Shown here: one piece after another, positions 51,045 through 59,341 of the stretch | How positions within the stretch are numbered: the stretch's first letter is position 1 | How the letters are laid out: every line of letters starts with the position of its first letter | Assembly (NCBI GenBank): GCA_964568875.1 | Contig: CAZMSH010000010.1 | Coordinates: forward strand, 44,577 to 108,576 | Direction of reading: 5' to 3' | Length of the DNA: 64,000 nucleotides | DNA from: SLNP01 sp964568875 | GTDB taxonomy: Bacteria > Bacteroidota > Bacteroidia > Bacteroidales > VadinHA17 | Position numbers and translations under genes: made by a program | Notes under the pieces: generated by a model | Databases searched by the model: none | What the model saw: the letters and a program-made list of their open reading frames with translations, nothing else | What the model was told of the DNA's origin: nothing

Positions 51045-53714
51045 CTACTTCGCTTTCTTCAGAAACGGTACTCCCTTTACCATCCATTCAGGTGCCGGCT
51101 TTCCTTTCATGTAGTGATCATAAAACTGCTCCATACGTGTCTGGAAGTCTACCTGGTTCTCCCATTTTGCAAGATGGTGGTCTTCACCGGGGTATGAACA
51201 CAGAATTACATTTTTACTGTTAAAGCGCAGCGCGTTATAGAATTCCACCGCCTGAAGCCACTCGACCGATCCGTCATCAATTCCGTGGAGCAAAAGCAAG
51301 GGTGTATTCATTTTTCTTGCATGATATACGGCAGACTGTTCGACATATAGGTCAAAATCGTCATACGGGTTTGTGCCGAACCTGCCCTGGCCGTAGTGGT
51401 TATAGCTGTGCTGATTCGTTCCTGATGATTTCCACAGCTGGTTGAAGTCACTAACCAGGTTTGAGGCCCCTGCTCCGATTACAGCTGCGGCAAACATGTC
51501 AGAGTGAGTCACTATATAGTTGCCTCCCTGTCCGCTGAAGCTATGCCCGTGAAGGCCAAGCCTTTTCATATCAACATATCCGAGTTCGTTGACTTTATTC
51601 ACTGCAGCCTCTATACACTCAAGCATGTCGGAATGTGTGGTCCTGGTCCTGAAATGAATGTCGGGCAGCAGCACGAGGTAGCCGTTGCTTGCGTATTTCG
51701 GAAACATGGGAGTATCACGGTAGATGACCCTTGACCACCTGTTAAGGTTTTGCGAGTTCTTTTCATAGAAATCTACCAGCATCGGCAGCTTATCGCCCGG
51801 CTTATAGGTGTCGGGCACCATGAGCACTCCCTGCAGTCTCACACCGTCTTTATTGGTATAGTCAATAAGAACACTGCTGTACCAATTGTATTCATTGACA
51901 ATCGGATTAGTATCTGTTACCTTCTGCCTGGAACCGAACTTTGAATCTGTAATATAGTAATCGGGATACTCCCTCGGGGATTCAATTGTAAGGAAGAATT
52001 TATCAGCCTGCTTCGCCTTTGAGGGAGAGCCAAAATGCTTATCCTCGAACAGCAGCGATGTCAGCCTTCCCTTTTCCAGCAATGAAAACCCCGCCTTTTT
52101 TGTCCATTGTCCGTACGCTGAAAGGTATACCGGCTTTGAAAGGTCTATAAATCTTGCCTCAGGGTCGGTTCTCAGATATCTGAATCTTATCTCGTTGGCA
52201 TCACCGTAACCGTTGGTAAGATTCTTTCCGGGCTTTCCGTCAAGGGGTATCTGCCACAGATCATACCTGGTGTTTACAATAAGGCTCTTCCCGTCGTGCG
52301 ACCACCCTGCTATGCCATATGAAGGCTTTTCTCCGGGATAGTCATATTCAGTATTAATAAAAGATACAGCTGTTGACTCCGAAATATTTTTCATGGTTCC
52401 GGTAGCCAGGTTGTACGCGTGGAAGTGCCCGTCTTTCCATAGCAGATAGTATTTGCTGTCAGGGGAAAAACCCAGGGTGGTTTTATGCTCTTTTACTATA
52501 AGAGTTCTCTCTCCTGTTGCCGTATTGACACGATAATAGTCAGCTGCAGACTCTTTCCAGTCAGACATGTACTCCCTCCTGTCGTATCCCACAGCCCATT
52601 TCCCATCGCGGGTTACGCTGGCATACTTCATGGTACTGTCGGCAATGCGTACATACCTTCCGTCGCTTCTTGAAACAGCCGATAGATATGTAAATGCCTG
52701 ATCACGTGATGCCTGCCTCATCTGGGCCGACTGGATTCTTTCATCATTCCAGTGCCATATATCTACATTTGCCACAGGGGGATCACCGGGTTTCCTCTCT
52801 TTTTTGGGTTCCTGTTCCCTTATGCCGAAGAAGAACCTGTTCATGTCCTCGCTAATTGTTATTCTGCCGTTCTCACTCAGTACAAATCCTTTTGGGAATG
52901 ATTCATCAGAAGCCGGGTCGTAGGTGAACTTAACTGGATCCTTTTCCAGAGCAGTGAAGATCATCAGAGAGTTGACCCTGTGTGTTTGTCCTTTTGGGGT
53001 TTTTCCTTTGAGGATGGCTAGTGCGGTTCCCTCTTCATTCCAGGTGAGCTGGCTGTAGAGTGCCTTCTCTGTGTCAAGTGGCTTTGATGCACCTGTTGCG
53101 AGGTTCATAATCAACAGTCCGTTACCGGCTGAATCAGGGGCTTCAATTGTATATGCCAGGAATGTTCCGCTCTTGTTGAAGGCATAGTTTGATACGTTTC
53201 CTATACGCTGTACCATCCCGCTGGCAAGGTCGGTGAGAATCAGATCGCGTCCGTTGGTTCGGGCGCTCTGGTCGGCCTTGTTCTTCTGCACTGCGTACCA
53301 TCCTGATCCTTTCGGGAATGCTGTTGAAGAGGCATCAGTAATCTCCGTTTTCACTCCTGTCGACAGGTTCATCAATCCTGCCTTCCATGTAACCGGCTTC
53401 CTGTCCTCACGAAGTTTTTCTGCAGCCTTGAAAGATGGATTTATACGGTATGAGATCCATTTTTCATCATCAGAGATAGAAGGCCTGTTGGCATTCACAA
53501 CAGTATCGGTCTTCCCTGAAACCATATTCCTGACAAAGAGGGTGTCATCGTTGCGTGGGGTGCTGTAGACAAAAGCAACAACATTTCCCTTTTCCGACAA
53601 TTCAGCACTGACGCTTCTGAAACGTCCGTAGTCGTTTATCTGTAGACTCTTTTTCTGCCCTGTGGCAATGATTGTGGTTGCCAGAAGCAGCAGGATGATG
53701 GCGGTTCTTTTCAT
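51045..53714 (-). CDS. Secreted S9-family peptidase (prolyl oligopeptidase-like)
   Basis: An 889-residue protein with a signal peptide (MKRTAIILLLLATTIIATGQ), a long WD/beta-propeller-like region and a C-terminal alpha/beta-hydrolase domain. The nucleophile Ser near residue 725 lies in GLHGHSFSGQGG; the later HGIDDGSVEW supplies the Asp and PGEDHHL the His. The ATG at 53714 is chosen because it begins the signal peptide and because the hairpin at 53744-53774 lies just upstream. It probably cleaves peptides outside the cytoplasm. Confidence 0.92.
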   Translation of the reverse strand: MKRTAIILLLLATTIIATGQKKSLQINDYGRFRSVSAELSEKGNVVAFVYSTPRNDDTLFVRNMVSGKTDTVVNANRPSISDDEKWISYRINPSFKAAEKLREDRKPVTWKAGLMNLSTGVKTEITDASSTAFPKGSGWYAVQKNKADQSARTNGRDLILTDLASGMVQRIGNVSNYAFNKSGTFLAYTIEAPDSAGNGLLIMNLATGASKPLDTEKALYSQLTWNEEGTALAILKGKTPKGQTHRVNSLMIFTALEKDPVKFTYDPASDESFPKGFVLSENGRITISEDMNRFFFGIREQEPKKERKPGDPPVANVDIWHWNDERIQSAQMRQASRDQAFTYLSAVSRSDGRYVRIADSTMKYASVTRDGKWAVGYDRREYMSDWKESAADYYRVNTATGERTLIVKEHKTTLGFSPDSKYYLLWKDGHFHAYNLATGTMKNISESTAVSFINTEYDYPGEKPSYGIAGWSHDGKSLIVNTRYDLWQIPLDGKPGKNLTNGYGDANEIRFRYLRTDPEARFIDLSKPVYLSAYGQWTKKAGFSLLEKGRLTSLLFEDKHFGSPSKAKQADKFFLTIESPREYPDYYITDSKFGSRQKVTDTNPIVNEYNWYSSVLIDYTNKDGVRLQGVLMVPDTYKPGDKLPMLVDFYEKNSQNLNRWSRVIYRDTPMFPKYASNGYLVLLPDIHFRTRTTHSDMLECIEAAVNKVNELGYVDMKRLGLHGHSFSGQGGNYIVTHSDMFAAAVIGAGASNLVSDFNQLWKSSGTNQHSYNHYGQGRFGTNPYDDFDLYVEQSAVYHARKMNTPLLLLHGIDDGSVEWLQAVEFYNALRFNSKNVILCSYPGEDHHLAKWENQVDFQTRMEQFYDHYMKGKPAPEWMVKGVPFLKKAK

Positions 53715-53743
53715 ATTGACAGTGTTTTGGTTTTCAATGAGAA

Positions 53744-53774
53744 AGGCAGCCTGTTTATCAAAAACAGGCTGCCT
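53744..53774 (-). terminator. Strong hairpin between the HMA gene and the S9 peptidase gene
   Basis: A 13-base perfect stem AGGCAGCCTGTTT / AAACAGGCTGCCT with a 5-base loop, 56 bases after the HMA gene stop codon. The T-tract after it on the minus strand is short (TTTCT), so it may also act as an RNA-stabilising stem. Confidence 0.7.
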
Positions 53775-53829
53775 GTAAAGTAACATTTAATTAATGATTC
53801 CCGTTATGAAAGTGATATGTTTTACAACT

Positions 53830-54162
53830 TCACTTCTTCTCTTTCTCTGCGGGCAGTGGTTTGGCAGTGTATCCCAGTTTTTCAAGGGCACGTTTGAGCT
53901 TTTCCGTATCATTCTTACCTTTTCGGTAGGTTACCGTAACGGTTTTCGACTCGAGATCAGTCTTAACGTCCTTTACACCTTTCTCTTTGGGCAGACTGTT
54001 CATTATGGTGTTTACGCACATATCGCAGGTGATTGATGTTTCAAATCTGACGGTTTGAAGGTTTTTATCCTGCTCTGTGTTTTTCTGCTCCTCCTGAGCG
54101 TTAATTGTCACTGGCACTGCTATCAGTACCGCTATTGCCATTAATCTGATTATTGTTTTCAT
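53830..54162 (-). CDS. Exported heavy-metal-associated (HMA) domain protein
   Basis: A 110-residue protein: a signal peptide (about 1-22, ending INAQ) followed by an HMA ferredoxin-like domain with metal-binding Cys46xxCys49 in TCDMCVNT. The pattern TFETSITCDMC differs slightly from cytosolic CopZ (MTCxxC). It is probably a periplasmic metal carrier, most likely for copper, which is inferred. It is the last gene of a three-gene group with a TonB receptor and a Cys-rich protein. Confidence 0.88.
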   Translation of the reverse strand: MKTIIRLMAIAVLIAVPVTINAQEEQKNTEQDKNLQTVRFETSITCDMCVNTIMNSLPKEKGVKDVKTDLESKTVTVTYRKGKNDTEKLKRALEKLGYTAKPLPAEKEKK

Positions 54163-54196
54163 GATTCACGTTTTTAAAAGTTAATACTGAAATTTT

Positions 54197-56410
54197 TTAC
54201 GGCCGGTTTATCAGGAACCGGAAACCTCCGTATATCTTCCTTCCCATTACCGGACCCCAGACCAAACTACCGTCAAAATAGTCGCCGAACGGATCATTGG
54301 CTGCAATAACCGGATGAGGTTGTGTGAAGTTCATTATATTCTCGGCCCCCAGGTAAACTTCGAAATTTTTAAAGTACCTGGTTATCTGGGCATTACTTAC
54401 TGTGTAAGCTTTGAATGACTCTTCAAGCCTGTACTGATCAGGATTTGCAGAGGTTGAAGGGATGCGGCCCGGTCCGCTTACCTGCAGGGTATAGTCATAC
54501 TGCCATTTTCTGAGCCTGCCGAGGTATGATGCAGTAAAGAGACCTTTATACCTGCTTGTGAGGGGTTTTTCACGCAGCTCTCCGTCTATAGTCATGCGTG
54601 CATCGTTCCATCGCCATGCTGCAAGAAGGTCAAGGCCCGGTAACGGCCGGTATGCAGCTTCAAGCTGCACCACATTCGAGAATGACTTTCCGTCGAGGTT
54701 ATAGAATCTCGCCTCATTTACAGAGGCATCGAGGTCTATTATCACCTGATTCCTGAAATCTGTCCTGTAGTATTCTGCCGACAACCTGAGTTCGTTTCCT
54801 GCAACAGTCTCATAGCGGGTGACGTTAATTCCTGATGTTACGGCCTCTTCGGCCCTTATGTCAGGAGATATTATCATAGCCCTGCTGCTGGCCAGAAGAT
54901 ATTGGTTTTCAGCGAGCACATTCGACGTTCTGTAGCCTTTTCCTGCCGATGCCCTGATGGTAGTCTTGCTGTCAGGGCTGAATCTCAGATGCACCCTGGG
55001 CGTAATGAAAGTTCCGTACAGATTGTGCCTGTCGGCTCTTATACCTGCCAGCAGTGTTACCAGCGAGGTATCGTTATAGGTATACTGCAGGAAGGCCCCG
55101 GGTACTGACTCACGTCTGCCGAGGGGATTGTTGTCAAGATATTCACTGAAGTTATCGTGTTTGTAACTGACACCGGCATCTATCGTATGCCTGCTGAGCA
55201 GAGGCGACCATTGATAGAGCAGTGTTGAGTAATACGATCTCTGCCCGCCCCCGTAACTGCGTACTCCGAAGAGTGATTCCTGGTCGTGCATCGTTACATT
55301 CTGTATCCATCCAAGTGTCATGCTTCTGTCGGCAGGAAATACCACACCCACTTTGCTGAAGGCTTCTGCACGGGTTGTGTTAATGTTTATACCGTATCCG
55401 TCACTGTATGTGTCAGGAGATGCAGAGTTATACGTTATCTGGCCTGATATACGCTCCTCCTGCAATACTCTGATACCTGTCCTGAAGGTGAAAGTCTCCG
55501 TCATGTAGTCCCAGCGGTTAAAGAGGTGGTACTGCCGCGTGTTTGGCTCATCCCTGAAACCATCGCCATTGTGGTCGGTTATTTTGCTGTTTGTTGCAGC
55601 ATGTCCTAAAACCATGGTACTAAGTCTGTTGTTGAAAACAGCCGAGGAGTTAATATTCAGTTCCTGCCTGAGAGCATCATTGAGAAATCCGTTTACGAAG
55701 ATTTTTTCACTCGTAGCAGGCTTTTTGAACTCAACGTTTATTTGTCCTGTTATGGCCTCATAACCGTTTCTGACAGACGAAGGGCCCTTGGATACCTGAA
55801 TAGACTCCATCCATGATCCGGGGATATAATTGAGACCGTATGCCGACGCCAGTCCATACATGGCAGGGTAGTTCTCTGTCATTATCTGTACGTAGGTACC
55901 TGCCAGTCCCAGCAACTGAATCTGCTTTGCCCCTGTTACCGCATCGGTGTAATTGACATCTACCGATGCGTTTGTCTCGAAGCTTTCTGAAAGGTTGCAG
56001 CATGCTGCCCTTTTAAACTCTTCACTGGCAATGTTGATGGTAAGTATCGGATCTATTCTGCTTATGAACGTTCCCGGCTGACGGCCCAGTACCGTTACTT
56101 CTCCGGCATCTGTTCCTGCCTTGAGAATGTGCTCTATATAGCTGTCGTTGTCAGCAATCTGAATGGTGTCAGTGCTGTATCCGATAAAGCTTATTACCAG
56201 CTGGTTTGTGTTTCTGGGCTTTCGCAGTTCAAAATAGCCGGCCGGATTTGTTGAGGTGCCGGTGGTCGTACCTGCCCAGTAAACACTCGCTCCTGGTAGT
56301 CCTGTAATACCGTCGCTGTCGAGGACCTTTCCTTCTATGCGTCCCTGGGCAGACAGCTGCACCGTTATAAGAGCGAATATTATTGGAATTATATATTTCA
56401 TGACATTCAT
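54197..56410 (-). CDS. TonB-dependent receptor with CC motif, metal-module type
   Basis: A 737-residue outer-membrane receptor: signal peptide ending near QLSAQ, a carboxypeptidase-regulatory-like domain (about 23-100), a plug domain (about 105-225) and a beta-barrel ending GGFRFLINRP. At the start of the plug two adjacent Cys (137-138 in RAACCNLSESFE) stand out; this paired Cys recurs, from memory, in Bacteroidota receptors encoded beside HMA proteins and may bind metal. Starts at 56434 and 56401 are alternatives. The gene lies 34 bases before the HMA gene, so the two are probably co-transcribed. Confidence 0.87.
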   Translation of the reverse strand: MNVMKYIIPIIFALITVQLSAQGRIEGKVLDSDGITGLPGASVYWAGTTTGTSTNPAGYFELRKPRNTNQLVISFIGYSTDTIQIADNDSYIEHILKAGTDAGEVTVLGRQPGTFISRIDPILTINIASEEFKRAACCNLSESFETNASVDVNYTDAVTGAKQIQLLGLAGTYVQIMTENYPAMYGLASAYGLNYIPGSWMESIQVSKGPSSVRNGYEAITGQINVEFKKPATSEKIFVNGFLNDALRQELNINSSAVFNNRLSTMVLGHAATNSKITDHNGDGFRDEPNTRQYHLFNRWDYMTETFTFRTGIRVLQEERISGQITYNSASPDTYSDGYGININTTRAEAFSKVGVVFPADRSMTLGWIQNVTMHDQESLFGVRSYGGGQRSYYSTLLYQWSPLLSRHTIDAGVSYKHDNFSEYLDNNPLGRRESVPGAFLQYTYNDTSLVTLLAGIRADRHNLYGTFITPRVHLRFSPDSKTTIRASAGKGYRTSNVLAENQYLLASSRAMIISPDIRAEEAVTSGINVTRYETVAGNELRLSAEYYRTDFRNQVIIDLDASVNEARFYNLDGKSFSNVVQLEAAYRPLPGLDLLAAWRWNDARMTIDGELREKPLTSRYKGLFTASYLGRLRKWQYDYTLQVSGPGRIPSTSANPDQYRLEESFKAYTVSNAQITRYFKNFEVYLGAENIMNFTQPHPVIAANDPFGDYFDGSLVWGPVMGRKIYGGFRFLINRP

Positions 56411-56432
56411 TTTTTTGTTTGTACAAATAACC

Positions 56433-56453
56433 ATTCAGGCCGGTGGCCTGAAT
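56433..56453. promoter_or_regulatory. 9-base perfect dyad upstream of the TonB receptor
   Basis: ATTCAGGCC, a 3-base spacer, then GGCCTGAAT. It lies between the Cys-rich gene stop codon (56478) and the receptor start (56410). It could be an operator, or a short hairpin that partly ends the Cys-rich gene transcript. Confidence 0.55.
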
Positions 56454-56477
56454 ACAATCAAAATGAAATGTCATGAA

Positions 56478-57005
56478 TCAGAGTCGGTAGCAGCAGACCA
56501 GCCTCGTTATGTCGGCTTGTGCTGAGAGGTGTCCGTAATGGTTTTCGTGCCCCGTGCGTGCTGATTCTGTTTCAGCGGTGGCAGTGAATGCAACGACTGG
56601 TACATAGGTAAAATCAGGTTCAACTGAGGTTCTGGATTTCTCGGTTGTTACCGTTTCAATGATTAACAGTCCGGTCTCATATTGGCAGCATGGCTCTTCT
56701 CCATTTATGCTGCAGTTATTTTCGGATCTGTTATTTTTATCCTGGCTGGAATTGTCATCCTGGTTGCTGCAACAGTCTGCTGGTTGCTTTTCCGGATTTG
56801 GTGCACAGCACGATGAAGCTTTATCTCCTTCGGGAGTGGATACATGGATATCTCCGGCAGTAGCCCCGAAAAAGGCAACCATTTCTTCCTGAGTGCCGCA
56901 ACTGCTGCAGGTATGTGAAGATACCACAAAGCCCGTGGTTCCTGCCATAATGAAAATTATTGCCAGCAGGGAAACCAGTTTATATGTCGGTGATGTTCTT
57001 CGCAT
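56478..57005 (-). CDS. Exported Cys-rich protein of a metal module (HYC_CC_PP-like)
   Basis: A 175-residue protein with a signal peptide or anchor (about 10-28) and eleven Cys, eight of them in adjacent pairs (SSCC, DCC, PCC, VCC). HTCSSCG follows the signal peptide, and an Asp/Asn/Ser-rich linker joins the Cys clusters. The arrangement resembles the small Bacteroidota proteins named for HYC, CC and PP motifs that are found before TonB receptors, but here HYC is HTC and the PP end is absent. Binding of soft metal such as copper is inferred from the Cys pairs and neighbours. Confidence 0.72.
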   Translation of the reverse strand: MRRTSPTYKLVSLLAIIFIMAGTTGFVVSSHTCSSCGTQEEMVAFFGATAGDIHVSTPEGDKASSCCAPNPEKQPADCCSNQDDNSSQDKNNRSENNCSINGEEPCCQYETGLLIIETVTTEKSRTSVEPDFTYVPVVAFTATAETESARTGHENHYGHLSAQADITRLVCCYRL

Positions 57006-57009
57006 ATGT

Positions 57010-57017
57010 CAAAAATA
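57010..57017 (-). promoter_or_regulatory. -7 element TATTTTTG for the Cys-rich gene
   Basis: On the minus strand this reads TATTTTTG, a perfect TAnnTTTG, ending 5 bases before the ATG, so the message may be leaderless. Confidence 0.5.
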
Positions 57018-57044
57018 GCAATTATCCTGATCGGAAGCCAGGTA

Positions 57045-57060
57045 TGTTGTATATACAACA
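57045..57060. promoter_or_regulatory. 16-base perfect palindrome TGTTGTATATACAACA
   Basis: A perfect 16-base palindrome 28 bases upstream of the -7 box of the Cys-rich gene, that is about where -33 binding or a regulator would be. It also lies about 95 bases before mscL. A likely operator for the metal module. Confidence 0.65.
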
Positions 57061-57155
57061 CCTGACGGCAGTTTATTGTTCGAAAAATGTCTGTCGCGCG
57101 ATAGGTTTTGCCGATTGTTATTTCTAATTTTAGGGACTAACTAAAACCTTTGGAG

Positions 57156-57566
57156 ATGAGCTTTATAAAGGAATTCAAGGAGTTTGCCGTTAAGGGCAAT
57201 GTTGTTGACATGGCTACCGGTATAATTATTGGTGCTGCCTTCGGGAAGATTGTTTCTTCTGTGGTTAATGATGTTCTGATGCCTCCGCTGGGTCTGGCCC
57301 TTGGCAAGGTTGATTTCAAAGATCTTAAGATCATTATACAGAAGGCGACACCTGATGTTGCTGAGGTGTCGATAAATTACGGCATGTTTTTGCAGACTGC
57401 TATTGACTTTGTGATAGTTGCATTCTGCATCTTCCTGCTGATAAAGGGCATTAACCGGCTAAAGAGGAAGCAGGAGGTTGCCCCTCCGGCGCCTGCTGCC
57501 CCGCCTCCTCCCTCTAAAGAGGAAGTTTTGCTTACAGAGATACGCGATATCCTGAAAGTAAAATAG
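57156..57566 (+). CDS. mscL: Large-conductance mechanosensitive channel
   Basis: A 136-residue inner-membrane channel that opens on osmotic downshock. The N-terminal helix and first membrane segment match the family (FIKEFKEFAVKGNVVDMATGIIIGAAFGKIVSS), the second spans about 75-98, and a Pro-rich linker leads to the C-terminal helix bundle (EEVLLTEIRDILK). The ATG at 57156 is chosen over a TTG two codons upstream. Confidence 0.97.
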   Translation: MSFIKEFKEFAVKGNVVDMATGIIIGAAFGKIVSSVVNDVLMPPLGLALGKVDFKDLKIIIQKATPDVAEVSINYGMFLQTAIDFVIVAFCIFLLIKGINRLKRKQEVAPPAPAAPPPPSKEEVLLTEIRDILKVK

Positions 57567-57586
57567 ATACCGTTATTTTCGGCGAT

Positions 57587-57624
57587 TGTTTCCGGTGTTG
57601 CCACGCAGCGCCGGAAACATTTTT
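57587..57624 (+). terminator. Intrinsic terminator after mscL
   Basis: TGTTTCCGG at 57587-57595 pairs perfectly with CCGGAAACA at 57611-57619, followed by TTTTT. Confidence 0.88.
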
Positions 57625-57753
57625 ATTTATTCTGCTGTTGTTGCCACTTTTCCCGCAAGCAGAAAAAGTTTAACAGTTTTTTACACTATAAATGCTTAGA
57701 TTGCATCACTTTATTAATTAAAAACCATTTTAAACAAATTAAATATCAATCAA

Positions 57754-59307
57754 ATGAAAAGATTCACAATTGCGTTTATTGCTGTGCTTCTTGTTGTGAT
57801 CGTTCCTGCGGTAAACGGTCAGGACAAAGTGGTGAGCAAGATCATCGAACTTGGTCAGACTGACAACAGGACCATGGATCACCTTGACGTGCTTTCTAAC
57901 CGTATCGGAGGAAGACTTGTTGGCTCTGATGCTTATGCCAATGCCACATTATGGGCTGCATCGAAATTCAAAGAGTGGGGTATGGAGGTCATCCTTGACG
58001 AGGTGGGCTCGGTTCCCGTCGGTTTTAACAGGGGGCCGTGGTTTGGCCGCATGCTCAGTGAGGACGGCATGACGCTTCACTTTGCTACGCCATCCTATAC
58101 TTCAGGAACCAGGGGACGTCAGCGTGGCCATGTCGTTATGGAACCGAAATCAAGGGCTGAATTTGAAAGAATGAAGGGAAAGCTTAACGGGGCATGGGTA
58201 CTTATAACGGGAGTTAACTCGGGATGGCCAATAGACTGGTCTGCTGAGGGCGATGCCGCCAGGGCAAAAGTAATGGCTGATAATGAGGAGATTGCCCGTC
58301 AGAACCGTGAGATAAGTGCTGAGAACAGAAGGTTGCCGGAGGGTGAAAGAAAACCACTGCTTCAGATGAAGGATGAGCCTGCTCTTTTCTACAAGGAGAT
58401 GGTTGAGGCAGGTATTCTGGGAATAATACAGTCGTCGACAGTGCCGATAAGGGCTCTTTATGACAGAAAGAACCTTGAAAAGATGACATTCGAAAACCTT
58501 CCCACCGTGCCGGATATAAAGCTGAATGAGCATCAATACAGGATAATAGAGCAGAAGGTTAGGGAGAGGCAGGATTTCTATCTTGAATTTGATATTCGTA
58601 ATCATTTCAAGCCGGGGCCTGTTAAATATCATAACGTTATAGGTGTTATTAAGGGAACTAAGTACCCCAATGAGTATGTTATGATGGGAGGCCATCTTGA
58701 CGCGTTCGACGTTGCAACCGGCGGTGTAGACTGTGGTGTTGGTGTTACCCCGGCAATGGAGTCGGCAAGGCTTATTATGGCTGCGGGTGGCAAGCCAAAA
58801 AGAACCATACTGGTATGTCTGTGGGCAGCCGAGGAGTTCGGGCTGGTAGGATCGAAGCACTGGGTAGAAAGCAATAAGGAGAAGCTTCCGTTTATTGCCA
58901 ATTATTTTAACCGCGACGGAGGGCCTACGGTTCCTACAGGGATAACTGTTCCTGAGGCAATGTACGATGACTTTGAGAAGATATGCAAGCCGCTGAACAG
59001 TATCAATCCTGATTTTCCTTTCGTGTTGCGGAAGCGCGAAACACCTCCGGGACCGAGGCCTACTTCTGCCGGCGGATCTGACCACGCCTATTTTGCATTA
59101 AACGGGGTGCCGACACTTAGTTTTACACTTGGTGACACCAAGGGATATGATTTCAACTATGGGGAGATATGGCATACTGAGCGTGATACTTATGACAAAA
59201 GTATCAAGGAGTATCAGGATCAAGTGTCAGTAGTACAGGCGGTTGTGGTGTATGGCATCGCCAACCTTGACAAATTACTCTCACGAACAGGATATTACAA
59301 TAACTAA
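57754..59307 (+). CDS. Secreted M28-family zinc peptidase
   Basis: A 517-residue peptidase with a signal peptide (to about residue 22, PAVNGQ). The M28 zinc site can be traced: His314 and Asp316 in GGHLDAFD, Asp326 in GGVDCGVG, Glu360/Glu361 in WAAEEFG, Asp388 in NRDGG and His444 in GSDHAYF. An inserted PA-like domain is likely in the 110-280 region. Probably an aminopeptidase or carboxypeptidase acting outside the cytoplasm. The DPP-IV-like gene follows 34 bases later. Confidence 0.93.
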   Translation: MKRFTIAFIAVLLVVIVPAVNGQDKVVSKIIELGQTDNRTMDHLDVLSNRIGGRLVGSDAYANATLWAASKFKEWGMEVILDEVGSVPVGFNRGPWFGRMLSEDGMTLHFATPSYTSGTRGRQRGHVVMEPKSRAEFERMKGKLNGAWVLITGVNSGWPIDWSAEGDAARAKVMADNEEIARQNREISAENRRLPEGERKPLLQMKDEPALFYKEMVEAGILGIIQSSTVPIRALYDRKNLEKMTFENLPTVPDIKLNEHQYRIIEQKVRERQDFYLEFDIRNHFKPGPVKYHNVIGVIKGTKYPNEYVMMGGHLDAFDVATGGVDCGVGVTPAMESARLIMAAGGKPKRTILVCLWAAEEFGLVGSKHWVESNKEKLPFIANYFNRDGGPTVPTGITVPEAMYDDFEKICKPLNSINPDFPFVLRKRETPPGPRPTSAGGSDHAYFALNGVPTLSFTLGDTKGYDFNYGEIWHTERDTYDKSIKEYQDQVSVVQAVVVYGIANLDKLLSRTGYYNN

Positions 59308-59341
59308 CAGTAGGATTATCTAAAATTAAACTGTTTATATT

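Noticed and set aside
58150..59085. 311-codon open frame on the minus strand
   Set aside because: It lies wholly antisense to the M28 peptidase gene, whose catalytic motifs run through the region; the antisense product has no recognisable features.
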